Of a stretch of DNA of 64,000 nt, positions 36,005-48,258 are shown in pieces (positions within the stretch are counted from its first letter, which is position 1; every line of letters begins with the position of its first letter). Under the pieces are notes generated by a model that did no database searches, was not told the origin of the DNA, and saw nothing but the letters and a program-made list of their open reading frames with translations. The position numbers and the translations under genes are program-made. Origin of the DNA: Onchocerca lupi (lineage: Eukaryota; Nematoda; Chromadorea; Rhabditida; Onchocercidae); contig JAOVVO010000279.1 in the NCBI GenBank assembly GCA_028564675.1, positions 1 to 64,000 of the forward strand. The letters are read 5' to 3'.

Positions 36005-39000
36005 TTAATTTTGTGACGGTGGTACATAACTCGGTTGCGAACTCACAAAATAATCGTCGAAAAAGTGGAAAAGATAATCGAAAGTTGGTCTTCGATCAGG
36101 TATCTAAAATTACGATTCTTAACTTGTCAGATACAAAAAATAAACATCAAAAGAAAAGTAGTCTTAAATATGAATTGCAAAACCTAAAATGACATTTTTT
36201 AGAAAAGACAATAAAAATATTCAATAAACAATGAAGTAGGAACCTTATCCCAACATTTTAACATAACTTCAGTATATATTTGTTCAGGGCATCCACGAGG
36301 CAATGGCATACGATAACCTAACTCTACTTGTTCGATTACTTCACGATTATGCATTCCTGAAAAATATTCGGATAAATACATATTTATTAATCTGATTCAA
36401 ATTGTATATTATCATTTAAAAAATTTAGAAAATATCACTCCTAACTGATTAAATGAATAAGAATAACCCTTAAACATAATATCTATAAGAAATCTTTTAT
36501 ATAAATTAACAGGCAATAGGAAATGTTAAAATATTTAGAAGACTTCATAGTTTTAAAAATACCTGGATAAGGTACTTGACCCTTCGTAATAATCTCGTAT
36601 AACAGAATTCCGTAAGACCAAACATCGGATTTCACGGTAAAATTGCCGCATGTTGCCGCCTCTGGTGCAGTCCATTTTATTGGGAACTTCGCTCCTGTTC
36701 TTGCTTCATAAATATCTTCTTCCATTAGCTTTCGTGCTAGCCCAAAATCAGCAACCTAGAAAGTAAACAGCGCATAATAATGCACAGCATTACTGTTATC
36801 TAGCCAAGTATATGTAGAAAGCAGAAAACAGAATGAAACTCGCATACTTTAACAACAGGAACTCCAGAAATTTTGTCACCAACTAATACATTTCTTGCAG
36901 CAAGATCTCGATGCACTAATTTCCGCTCTTCTAAGTACATCATACCATTTGCTATCTTAAAAGACAGTATAATTAAGTTAGTCGCTTTTAGCAGAACTAA
37001 CAAGAAATGATACCAACTAAGGAGAAAATAACTTCAGCTAATGAAAAGCCGCAACGAATAATGAAACATGGGAAGATTCCAACGCAATTATTATGAAAAC
37101 TATTTCATTAAATCCAACCTGTGCACACATGTCCACAAGTGCTTGTAAAGCAAGACTGCTGCCCTCACTGCGCAAATAATGAAGCAGTGCTCCATTAACC
37201 ATATATTCAGTTATAATGTAAAACGGTTCTTCTTTGGTGCAAACAGCGTATAATTTAACAAGATTAGGATGGTCGCATTGCTTCATGATTTGAGCCTCGC
37301 TGAAATTGATAAAATTTTTTTCTTAAATGTACGGCATTTCAACAAAAAATAACTCATAAATCTTAACCTAACGCTGGTTGCTTGATAAAAATTATTTATA
37401 AGTGTAAATCAGATTGAAGTTTTACTTATTCATTTCAGATTCTTTGATGAATTCATAGGATCTAATCGACAGAATGGAATTAAGATCATTCGTCGATTCA
37501 AACGAATGCTTCTCTTCTAAATTTAATTAATGCTCACTAAGCATTTTACAAATATGCATAATTACCCCAGAAATGCTTCTGGTGACATTGTTCCAGGTTT
37601 CATTGTTTTGATAGCCACTTCTACCATACCTCGCCATTTACCGTACCATACATCACCGAAATTTCCATCTCCTAATTTTCGCTTTAGCTGAAGTTGATTT
37701 CGTGGAATCTCCCAATTCTGAAACATAATTATAAACGAATAAATGTTGCTTTTTCTCATTTAACATCAAGAAAAAGTAAAAATACGCTCAATAATCTCTA
37801 ATAAGATTAAAAAGCAGAAAAGTTTCTTATAACAAGTCGAAAAAAAACATCAACCTGCTGTGTATCATGAGAAAGATCAGGACGAGTGGGAGCAATGCGT
37901 GGTGCTGGAAAAGATAGCTGACAGCAAAGACCATCAGCTACTTCTGCAACGAAAAAAAAATTCGCTCAAAGAAAGAAAGAGAGCGTTAAAGCATTAGAAA
38001 GAATATTTAAGATATCAAGCATTATGATTAATACCACCACAATTATATGAGAAAATATATTAATCAAATTAATTTGCCTGAATAATAACTGACAAGATCC
38101 CTGAGAGTTGCAAAAGTCCTCCTAGTTGTGATAAAGAAACCTGCATCGCCATCCAACCTGAATGAAATAGAGAAACTAACACAGCTATATAAATCGTCTT
38201 CGTATTAATCCATTTCAAATTATAATTATTTACAACTATTTATAATTTACCAAGATTTATGCTTACATTTTACTGAATATAAGAAAAGGGAAATACATGA
38301 GACAATTCATGAAAAGAGCTTCTAAAATTGCAATAAATTATAATAGTTATTATGCTAACAATAATATTCTAATAGATATGTAATCTAAGCAAGAATACGA
38401 ACCGTTTGATTTTGTAATGTTTCACAGTACCTCCACGCTGATCGTCTGAATCCCTAATCGTAAGAGCATATTCCCGAGTATCTGCTTCTCGTTCACGTAT
38501 AAGAAAAGTTCCTTTCGGAAGATTACTTGCTAGAACTAATCTTTCTGCTCGATTGCGTGCAATTCGGCCGGCGAACCATCTGAAAGTAAGACGTTGAAAT
38601 TCATCTATTTTATATGAAAGTTATGGATATGAGGAACAGTTTGAAAGTAAACCATATTTACATTTCAAAATATAACAATGAAAAATTTCGAAAATTTTGA
38701 AATTTGCGAGTGGGAATCACCGAAATTAAGTGTTGTCGCACTGAAAAGGAGGTTAAAATAATTCATAATCAATGAGTCATATAAAGATCAGAAACCGAAC
38801 AGTAAGAACTTACTCCTCACTCTCTATTGTTTGTTGTCTTGCGACAAAATTTCGAGGAACATATCCAGTACCTCCTTTCGAATGTCTTACGTACCACCAA
38901 TCTGAGTTGCTGAAATTATGACTTGAGTAAGAGGATTATTTTTATAACACTTTATGGGAATGAAATCAATACAGCCTGGTAATGAGCTAAAGAAAAGAGA

Positions 39001-39406
39001 CCTCTGATCTAACAAATACATGACATCCCCTTTCCTGAAACTGAGATCACCATCTGCTCGTGACTCATAAGCGTACAAAGCAACCAAAATCTCTTTGGTG
39101 GGATTTGGATCTGAAAATTAGAATAATTGAAAAACTCGAGAAAAAGTTTGTTTTTTCCATCAATCATTTCCAAACAATTACTTTTTAAACTTTATTTGAT
39201 TCTTAAAACTCAAAATTAGTTTATGGCTGAAAACCTTGTAGGTTACGATTTTCTTGTCTTCGAGGAGTCAATGCTTCGCTACAGTTTGCTTCTTTCAGTG
39301 GTTCGATGCTTCCATGATCAGCAGAGAATTTTGGAGAATTACGTTCATTAAGAATACCCGATGAAGGCGATGACTGGCGCGGTGATCCAGAGAAGCAATT
39401 ACCCAT
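36005..39406 (-). CDS. src-1: Src-family non-receptor tyrosine kinase
   Basis: Twelve exons: 39406-39235, 39110-39002, 38909-38814, 38579-38403, 38157-38078, 37943-37855, 37717-37566, 37299-37119, 36955-36848, 36755-36563, 36356-36244 and 36103-36005; 522 residues. Acts at the inner plasma membrane in receptor and adhesion signalling. MGNCFSGS gives Gly2 (myristoylation) and Cys4 (palmitoylation). SH3 about 64-124 (ALYAYESRADGDLSF, WWYVRH, GYVPRNFV). SH2 about 126-222 (WFAGRI, GTFLIRERE, HYKIKR). Kinase about 243-500: GDGNFGDVWYG, VAIKTM lysine, HRDLAARN, VADFGLA, activation-loop Tyr in EDIYEARTG, and WTAPEA. A tail tyrosine (QPSYVPPSQN) is placed like the inhibitory C-terminal Tyr. Matches C. 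elegans SRC-1 layout. The intron after exon 5 has a GC donor. Confidence 0.96.
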
Positions 39407-39870
39407 ATTTCTGCAATGAGAACATTATGATAAATTTCAAAGATGATTGACGGAAGTCATAATAAAATTTGACATATATGTTTGTATGTAGCGAACGGAA
39501 AGACAAAGGTCTGCTGCTAAATACTTCATATTCATTACTGTTAGATTTTAACCACTGAAACATTCGAAGCAAATGCTTCTTTTGCGATAGTATCTGCTTT
39601 CAATATTCTATCCTAACAAAATATCACTTCACTTGAACAACTTTTCGACAAATTCTCTAAAACTTTAAATCGATTTGACAAAACTACAGGAAAAATTTGG
39701 CCATAGAGAAACGAACTTTATACAGTCTTTATTATCTTTACTAAAATAAGGCAGAAGTATTTTCTGCCTCAATCTTATTAACAAAAAATAGCTTTTGTTG
39801 GAAAAATCCGAAAGATAATTATTGTAAACAGGGACTGTTAAAGATCAAGAACTACGGAGACAGTTTCAAG
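39407..39870. other. 5' flank of the Src gene, nothing recognised
   Basis: AT-rich spacer with no exon or RNA gene. Confidence 0.35.
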
Positions 39871-40265
39871 GGACAAGTCGATAAACATGTTTACTGCCAA
39901 ACGCCAAAAACTATTAACAAGTAAACAAAATGAGGCCGACCAATCATGAGGCGACAAAAGGGAGATCAAGAAAGGATTTAAAGGTTTCGGATTTTGGATC
40001 GAAATTCAAGTTCCAATTCAAATCTGCTTCGAAATTTTTTCACTGACACAACACGATTTATAACGACGTAGATTGACGCAGCAATAGCAACAAATCGACA
40101 GTCAAAGAATTTTGTTCTTCTTTAGAACTGACAAGGAAAAGAATAATCCAGCGATCAATTCGACTGGATCTTCTCAAATAGTTGCTGATAAGAAAAATCA
40201 CTCTTCCGTCTATCAATAAAACTTTCTACTCAAGAATTTTCTCTGTCAAATCAAAAATAAAGCAA
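39870..40265 (+). repeat. dispersed repeat copy (Helitron-associated family)
   Basis: Contains one minisatellite unit (GATAAACATGTTTACTGCC, 39880-39898), then a CAAAATGAGGCCGACC...GGAGATCAAGAAAGG block, then GACGCAGCAATAGCAAC, GGAAAAGAATAATCCAG and TCAATAAAACTTTCT, in the same order as at 1.5-1.8 kb (inverted) and 13.3-15.1 kb. Confidence 0.65.
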
Positions 40266-40887
40266 AAAACTTTCCCGACACCTTTTGCAGCATGTAAAAT
40301 ATGTGCCACAAATAAATATACAAATGTAGGACAGGACAGATGATTCGTATCTGTATCTGAACCGGCTTCATAATATAATTAACAAATTAATATTTTTATT
40401 CAGAAAGTAATCAGGAATGGATTGAATAAATTCATAAATATACTGATTAACAGAAGGTCTAGAAAAATATATCAATTGTTACATCGCATCCTGCGATTAT
40501 TAAAGGAAACAGTCATAACATAAAATAAAAACCAATTAAGCAGAAATACCACTATTCTTCCGTTATGCATCATTAATAATTCTAAACAGGGGAATCTTTT
40601 AAAAATAATTCTTCAAATTCACCGATACACTGGATAACATGATTTAATTGTAGCTAAAACTCACAAATGATGTAATGATTTTAATATAATACGTACATGA
40701 TCAATGATTTTTTATATATAATACGCATTATAGAATCCATAATACATTCATACTGACAGAAAAGAAATCCCTAAAGCTCTTAATTCAAATAATTCAAATA
40801 CAGAAAATTTCTGTATTTGAAATATCAGGAGAAGAAGAAGTGATAAAAGAGAGACATTAAGTACATAGATAGATCTTTTTAGAGTCA
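40266..40887. other. intergenic, nothing recognised
   Basis: AT-rich 3' flank of the LysM gene. Confidence 0.35.
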
Positions 40888-41512
40888 TTAACTTTTCATA
40901 AAACTTTTCTTAGCAATATGAGATCTCTCTTGTTCTTCTTCCACAAATGTCAGTATTAACGGTACAAAAATGAATATGAAAATGATGAACACCACAACGA
41001 ACCAAAGTCCCTGAAACAAATCTTAATAGACTGTACATAATGTGCATCACAAAGAGATCCCATTTTAAAAAATCAAAAAAGTAGATCAGTAGCATTGATG
41101 AAAAGAGTGGTAAGTTCGAAAGTAAACATATGTGAAATAATTTGCAAAATTTCTATCGTAGAAGATATGAATCGATCAGTATATATTAGCAAAAAAACAG
41201 CTTTAACCAAGCAATTATTAGAATTCAATTGCCAGAAAATCCATTCATGCAAAACGTAAAAAATGACCAGAGTTACCTTGAAAGTAGCGTCAGGAGATCT
41301 TGCATCTACGAAATGAACAGTATCACCCACATTTTCAGTTGATAAATTATCCCGTACCTGAGCAATATAAGCATCTGTCTTTTCAAATAACTCTTCGACA
41401 CTTTTATCAGATAAATCACTGTTACTTAAAAGAGGCCTGCAAAATATCTAAATCTGGTAAAAATAATGAAACGACTTAATAAAAAAGAAAAGGAAATAGT
41501 TACCAGTTAATC

Positions 41513-41558
<46 letters not shown>

Positions 41559-43048
41559 ATATATATATATGTCTTCTTAATGTGGATTCCATTTTATAAG
41601 CACAAAATCTGCTTAGAAAAGCAATTATTAACCTATCATCAGCCATCTTCTCTGCTGCTGATTCGCCAAAGTTATCGTTACCTAAAAAATTAGTTCCGTG
41701 TTCCAAATCTAATTCTTTTCGTAATTTACTCACTGGGATTTTGATAAACGGCATAGCATAAATATCCTGTTCAGAAACAATGTTGTTGACCCTTTTCAAG
41801 TCGGACAGCTATAAATATTCTATATTAATACATAAATAAACATATATATATATAATTTATTTGAGATAAATTAACTTAGTAACAGAACACAAATCAAGCC
41901 AGGAGTTTTATTAATATTCTATTGTTGAGTGAATTATCTCAGATCATCTGAATGGTCAGTAAAATAATCAAGTAAAATAAATTATTTATTAATATTAATG
42001 AATAGAAATGTATACCGAGACGGAATACTGCACGGCAATTTTGTTCAAATTATCACCGGGCCTCAATTTCCTTTCGACAATGACCTATAATCAGAACAAG
42101 ATGCTCATTATAGAACATAACTGAAAATCAATAAAAACGAAAAGATGTGAAAAGAAAGCTTGAAATTAACTTTATTGCTACTCATCGTTTTGTCCCATCG
42201 ATTTCGATTTTCACCGTTATTTCTATTACCATTTCTCGAACGTAATTCTATCGTTTCCGTACTACTTCCTTCAAGAGCACGAGGAGTAATCATTTCATCT
42301 AAAAACAATCAACAATAATAGGAAAACAGACAAACTTCTAAATGTGAACATTCATCTTTGCAAACGACATTAACAACTTCGAAGTTTTTAAATTTCAACT
42401 TTGAAACAAGCAATCTTCTCTTCTAACTGAACAATAACTTTGAAACAAAGAATCTCTTGACTTTTAATTGCCAGTTTGAGAATTTTTAATAATTGCCAGT
42501 TTGAGAATTTTTAACAGCTATCTTTGGACGCGGAAATTTACTCCTTTTATACTTAATAAAAGGGGAAATGAACAGCTTATCAATTATTGTAAGAGATAAA
42601 ACGCGTTTATTTGACCGTTCATTTACAACAAAACTTTTACTACTTATTGGAATTTAGACTCATTTATTCAACCTATGCTTACTTTTTCGTTTTTTCAAGA
42701 TCTAAAAGTATTATTCAGTGCTTTCATGATTCGATAAGGAGACTCATTCCCACACTAATACTCTGCAAGTTCGGACTGCGATAGGAAGAATTTTAACGAG
42801 TCTGAAATGTCACGATTGATTAAATCTTTCATTAGTAGCAATTCCCCGGAAAGTGAGGCAAAGGGTAGGTCATGCTTGAAGAGAAAGATCATGACATATC
42901 ATCTGTACTCGTCCGAATTACTGATAAAAAAAGATAAAAGCATCACCGAGATGTCCTAATCCGTGACGTGTTCCTGGCAATGTACACTCATTAGAACGCG
43001 TCATGAAGGGGGCGGAATCGATTTGTTCAGTATTAGTGTGTATGTGTG

Positions 43049-43081
<33 letters not shown>

Positions 43082-43290
43082 CTGTATGTGTTTTGAATGC
43101 CTTTTGAAAGATCGTTGGTACGATCAAGGCAATCCAGTGCTACACCTTGTTTACCTGTGATGGGTCGTCGGCGTAATTCAGACTGTTTACTTTTCACTAA
43201 TCCGATCGCTGAAGCACTACTGATAGAGCAAAGAATTGATTGGTCGATCTCGTTCTTGAACACCATTATCATTCCTCTTATCAGTCGCAT
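40888..43290 (-). CDS. LYSMD3: LYSMD3/4-like LysM-domain membrane protein
   Basis: Six exons: 43290-43155, 42298-42171, 42084-42016, 41808-41633, 41436-41277 and 41010-40888; 263 residues. LYSMD3/4 are Golgi or surface membrane proteins with one intracellular or luminal LysM domain; human LYSMD3 has been linked to chitin and Golgi roles. Seen: TIELRSRNG before the LysM, then LRPGDNLNKIAVQYSVSLSD and LKRVNNIVSEQDIYAM with PFIKIPV (about residues 88-138), which matches the LysM fold order. Near the C-terminus lies a membrane segment (GLWFVVVFIIFIFIFVPLIL) followed by a short acidic/basic tail. Exon 1 (MRLIRGMIMVFKNEI...) joins exon 2 in phase; its start is less certain. An (AT)n microsatellite lies in intron 4. 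Head-to-head with IDH3A. Confidence 0.85.
41515..41570. repeat. (AT)n microsatellite
   Basis: About 55 bp of alternating AT with a few interruptions, inside an intron of the LysM gene. Confidence 0.9.
43036..43083. repeat. (GT)n microsatellite
   Basis: About 45 bp of alternating GT interrupted by single T or C, in intron 1 of the LysM gene. It creates artefactual Cys/Val and Thr/His ORFs on the two strands. Confidence 0.9.
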
Positions 43291-43339
43291 CAAACGAGCT
43301 TGTTACTCTTGACTATTACTGATACTCATTTAATTTCAG

Positions 43340-43367
43340 GTTGACGATAGAATTTACCATCTTTAAC
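43340..43367 (+). promoter_or_regulatory. probable spliced-leader acceptor and 5' UTR of IDH3A
   Basis: TTTAATTTCAG ends at 43339, 28 nt before the IDH3A ATG. Such a U-rich acceptor with no upstream exon is typical of SL trans-splicing in nematodes. Only 77 nt separate the start codons of IDH3A and the LysM gene, so any shared promoter lies here or within the gene bodies. Confidence 0.5.
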
Positions 43368-45896
43368 ATGATAGCACGGCGTTGCATAAAAGCAGCTACA
43401 ACGGTTACACCCACCGTAGCTAAAGCCAGTACAAATGGCGTACGTCGAGTTACACTCATCCCGGGTATTTCGTTTTTCTTCTTTCTTTAGGTGTCTCTTT
43501 CTTTTTTTAATTTCGCTGATTTTTGATTTTGGAAAGAAGTTTTTTTTTTTAAACAATGTAAGTTTAAATTAAATAACTTTATCTGGTTTATACATTTGTC
43601 TTCCATTATTTTATTGCATCAGTTGAAAGACAGTTTTCATCAAAGTCTACAGATTGACTTTCAATTGTAATATAAACTGAGTTTATTCATCTCAATATTA
43701 TACGCATCGGTTTCTTAGCATGAAAAAGTGGCGGATTCCTCTTCTGAATTACGAATAGATTTATAACGATCCAATGGCTAGATTTCGGAAATAAACCTGC
43801 CAATTTAATGGTATTAAAACAATTCCGAACATTTTGGACATTTTGTGCAAAAGATTTCAGGAGATGGCATCGGACCCGAAATATCATCTTCAGTACAAAA
43901 AATATTCGAAGCAGCAAAAGCACCAATTGAATGGGATCTTGTGGATGTCACGCCTGTTAAAGGAAATGACGGAATTTTCCGAATACCTTCAAAGTTAATT
44001 TCTCTTTTGTCTCTGTATTAGATTTGGAGAAGTAGCAAATTTTCTTTCTGAATTGCGGTACAGATTTACAACGACTCAATGGCTAGGTTTTGTAAATAGT
44101 TGTTTTCAGTTATGTTCGTCGTAAATTAGTCTTGTTAATAAAGAGATGAGCAAGATGGTATCCTCTGATTTACTGAACAATATCATGCCTCATGAATTTT
44201 GACGTATACAGTTTTGTTTCAGATGTATCGAATTGATGAGGTTAAACAAAGTTGGTTTGAAAGGTCCCCTTGCAACGCCAATTGGCAAAGGGCATCGTTC
44301 GCTTAATCTTGCTGTCAGGAAGTAAGTTGTTTGAGGAAATGAATTTACCTTGAATGAAATAGTGGACAAAAAAGGGTAATGATAAATTGCAGAGAATTCA
44401 ATCTCTATGCAAATGTGCGGCCCTGCAGATCCTTAGCAGGTCATAAAACACTTTATGATAATGTCGACATTGTAACAATTAGAGAAAATACTGAAGGAGA
44501 ATATTCTGGAATCGAGCATGAGGTCTTCTATTTTGCATTGTTTCTGTTTGGCGATATTGCTGTTTTTCGTTTTTATTTTTGACTTATTGGAAACAGTATA
44601 ATTTCGAAAATGATACTTAGTTAATAAAAAAATTGTGACGACTTGAAGATTTGCTTTACAGCTAATCTTCAAAAAGCAAAACTGTTATTTGTGTATATCA
44701 GTTTTTTCTTCAATTTTCAGTTTAATTGCTCAAATTTTAAACTTGTATTTGTTATTGAAGATGTTAGAATCGAAATATTTACAAGATAAAGGATTTTATT
44801 TTGCGTATTAAATAATTTTTAATATTGTATTACTTTGATTTGTTAAATTGATAAATTAAAAGTCATCTCAAATCAATTTAAGTATTTTAGATCGTAAGTG
44901 GTGTTGTCCAAAGTATTAAACTGATAACAGAAGATGCATCAAGACGCATTGCTAAATATGCATTTGAATATGCACGATCAAGTGGTCGAAAAATGGTGAC
45001 TGCTGTTCATAAAGCAAATATAATGCGCATGTCAGATGGTCTGTTCTTAAATATGTGCCGTGAACAAGCCGCGAAATACTCGGATATAAAATTCAGTGAA
45101 GCATATTTGGACACTGTTTGTTTGAATGTGAGTTGCATGACTATTTTTTAAGTTGTATTTTTTTGCAGCATTTTCTATTTACTTGTTCATTTTCTATCAA
45201 AATATATACAGAATCTAGATTATAAAAATTTTTGAAAATAATCTATATTTTAGATGGTTCAAAATCCAAATCAGTATGATGTGTTGGTAATGCCAAATCT
45301 CTATGGTGATATATTATCAGACTTGTGTGCAGGTTTGATTGGAGGTCTTGGTGTAACTCCTTCAGGAAATATTGGTGAGGATGCTGCCGTTTTCGAATCT
45401 GTGCATGGTACTGCTCCAGATATCGCTGGGCAGGTAAAATGGCATTTTCAGTTATTGCAAATTACAAATAAATGTGCCAATATCCTTAAAAAAGTTAAGT
45501 ATTTTTTAATTTTTCAAATATTGCAGAACAAAGCAAATCCTACGGCATTACTTCTTTCGGCAGTGATGATGCTGCGTTATCTGAGATTAACATCGCATGC
45601 AGATAAAATAGAAAAAGTGAATTTATTCCCTTTTTGATTTATTCTGTTTCTGTTCTTATTTATTTTGATGGGATAGTTTTCATAATGTAATTTTATATGG
45701 TCTGTACTAATAAATTATTTAATATATTATTTCACTTCTAATTGTAGTTAAATATAATTTTTAAACTTATTTTTTGTTTCAGGCCTGCTTTGATGCGATC
45801 AAGGAAGGCAGTGAGAAAACTGGTGATTTGGGCGGACATGGCACATGTTCTTCGTTTACTGATGATATCTGCAAACGTATACGAAATATGGATTAA
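43368..45896 (+). CDS. IDH3A: isocitrate dehydrogenase [NAD] subunit alpha, mitochondrial
   Basis: Eight exons: 43368-43464, 43861-43993, 44223-44321, 44393-44522, 44891-45127, 45254-45433, 45527-45616 and 45783-45896; 359 residues (human 366). Catalytic subunit of NAD-dependent IDH, converting isocitrate to 2-oxoglutarate in the TCA cycle. The N-terminus is a mitochondrial presequence (MIARRCIKAATTVTPTVAKA). Family motifs: VTLIPGDGIGPEIS, LATPIGKGHRSLN, NLYANVRPC (substrate arginine), ENTEGEYSGIEH, HKANIMRMSDG (catalytic Lys), NLYGDILSDLCAG (metal aspartates) and SVHGTAPDIAG (NAD). The C-terminus ends TDDICKRIRNMD. Confidence 0.96.
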
Positions 45897-46616
45897 TGCT
45901 ATAAAGTTCTCAGTTCATGAATTGAGTCTTGAGGAAAATTTTTTCTGGAAGAATGTGATTTTCGATCTTAGATAAGATGCTGATTGGACTCAAATTTGTA
46001 ATTTGTTAGAGCCATTGATATAGATGTTTGATTTTAATATACTGTGTAGTGCTATGTGAATATAGTACCATCAGTTTGATTTTATTTCTCACTGAAAAGT
46101 TCAAAACTCCCGCTTTCGAACTCTTCTATACCTAATTTTAGTCTATGGTATCTTTAGGCTGTTTTTTTCTTTTTTTAGAGCTTCCTTCTAATTTAATTAT
46201 ATACATGATTAGAAAGTCTTTTACTTTCACTCCTGTTTTAATAATTCAGCACATTTTATATTACTAGTAACGAGAGAATTAAACACATCTATTTTCTTTT
46301 TAATCTTTTTTGTTAGTTGCATTTTGGTTAGACATAAATTTTGTTAAAAATAATTTTTAGCTAAAACGTTAACAAATTGTGCTTATAGTTTGCTTATTGT
46401 AATATTTTCATCATATATCTTAACTGTATGATTAAAAGACGTTGTAATTTAAAAACTTTACAAAAGAGAAAAAAAAATTTTTTTTTTATTGTTTGATTTA
46501 TTAATGTTAGCTTTGCGTTCTTGCAATGTTTTAAATGAATAATTTGTTGCAGTAATTGTGTGAAAACCTATTCGTTTATTTTCCACCTTCTTACTTAATC
46601 CCTTTAATTGGTTCAG
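45897..46616. other. intergenic, 3' UTR of IDH3A likely
   Basis: AT-rich with no exon supported. A possible upstream exon for the next gene (46514-46537, MLALRSCN) is very weak. Confidence 0.35.
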
Positions 46617-47372
46617 AATGAGACAGTAGATCCTAGATGTATTCCATTTCTCGACAAAAGATATGATTTTTGTGCACTTGTATTAATCGAATCATTAGCA
46701 TTAGCAAAGTAATAGCTGCTAGAATGAGTAAAAAATATTGAATTAGGAAAATACTAGAATTTAATTCCGAGACTGGATTTTAGTACTTTCCTAATCCGGT
46801 ATTTCCTTTTTTCAGCGTAGCAATTATTATTTTAGGAGAAAAAAAAATGGGAAACTTGAATTAAAAGATAGTTACTCCATTATGAAGTATGATCCAAAAT
46901 GGTGAAGTTTGCTAGTGCTTGTTAATAGTCGTTGTCTATTGTCATTTTCAAGTAACGATTCATTTTTCACATAATCTGTATCAAGTGATGACATTTCGCA
47001 GATACTGGTAATAGAATTTTCAAAAATCCACGAGAAAAGAGTGTTTTCATTTTAAAGTAGCTTTTTGCGTTGAAAGTTATCGGGTAGATGTCATGATGAT
47101 TCCTCTTGCATCCAGTAAACGTTTTAAGATTTTTGAAGATTCTAATTTTAGATTCGTTTCCATTTTCATCCAAAATAGTGGAAATATGTTTCTATGATTT
47201 CTCATAATTGCTGAATTTTAAACAAGTATTATATTTAAATTTTCATTTCCTTACATAAGTTTATAGGAAAAATCAAAAGATCCGCCCCATTGAGGATAGT
47301 TCTTTCCACACAATAAGCAGAATCGTCGGAAAACCACAGCCAAATGAAAGAAATAATCAAAAATCAAACTAG
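46617..47372 (+). CDS. 3' part of an unrecognised gene (partial)
   Basis: Two exons join in phase: 46617-46708 (NETVDPRCIPFLDKRYDFCA then LVLIESLALA, donor GTAATA) and 47267-47372 (KNQKIRPIEDSSFHTISRIV then GKPQPNERNNQKSN, stop). Both have good acceptors (TTGGTTCAG, TTTATAG). No start codon was located; the 5' exon is missing or is the short ORF near 46514. Family not recognised. Same strand as IDH3A and endophilin. Confidence 0.4.
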
Positions 47373-48258
47373 TCATTTGCTGCCTCTTTTACTTAGCTCA
47401 TCTATTGCTGTAGAATTTCCGTCGTCATTTTCGATGTTTCTATTTGCTTTCCATTTTTTCTCATGAAATTGCAAAACTCGCTCATATCAAGGATCAATGC
47501 TTTTTCTACTACAAGAGTTTAAGATAATCATGCGACTTTCGATTGAACGCTTCATATGCTTAAACAAAATTCAATATAATTTTGTCTTCTAATTATCTTT
47601 GTAGAAAAGTGAATTTTTTATATGAAATAAGGATAGTAGATTTTTTGTATAAATAAGCTGGAATAGTTTATGATAATCCCAAGACAACTTCTAATTTTCG
47701 ATCCATGAAACATCAATATGTAATCATGGATACTGAAATTCCACGGATATTTTGAAGGAATATAAGAACACTAAATGCTTTGAAATGTTTGAAAGAAAAT
47801 AATTAGATGAATGAATTATTGATGAAAGTGTGATAGAGATTTTCTTCCAGCACTCCAACGCATGTCAGATGCTACTACATATTCTAGCAGTGAAAGATAT
47901 TTGATTTTTCACTAACTGTTCATCCGTACACACATATAAGCAGAGATGGAGAAAGGCTCAGCTTATCGATCACTATTTCAAACATTAAGCGGCCTCATCT
48001 TCTTTCCTAAATTCCTTTGGCCTATTCTGTTATTATGATTTGTGCCGTATTTTATGAATGCTTCGTCTTGCCGAGCCGACATTACATAGATTCCTCTCCT
48101 CATTTTTTGTTGTGTGCTTAGACATCTTAGTTCCAATACGTTTATACAGAAAAGAGCTTTATTAATCAGATTGGAAAATGGTGTAGAATAGAATTTTTTC
48201 TTACAATCCTGTATACTTTAAGAAAGTTTTGTTTTAAAAAGATGAGTGGAATTTATTT
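47373..48258. other. intergenic with a possible 30-residue ORF
   Basis: A short ORF at 47946-48038 (MEKGSAYRSLFQTLSGLIFF...) follows an ATAAGCAG acceptor but has no other support. The rest shows nothing. Confidence 0.25.

Noticed and set aside
42918..43160. Cys/Val-rich and Thr/His-rich ORFs
   Set aside because: Produced by the (GT)n microsatellite.
43316..43459. Minus-strand 47-residue ORF (MSVTRRTPFVLALATVG...) resembling a small membrane protein
   Set aside because: It is exactly antisense to IDH3A exon 1, whose presequence and VTLIPG motif are secure.
46967..47173. 68-residue minus-strand ORF
   Set aside because: Lies in an intron of the plus-strand model and has no splice support or family motif.
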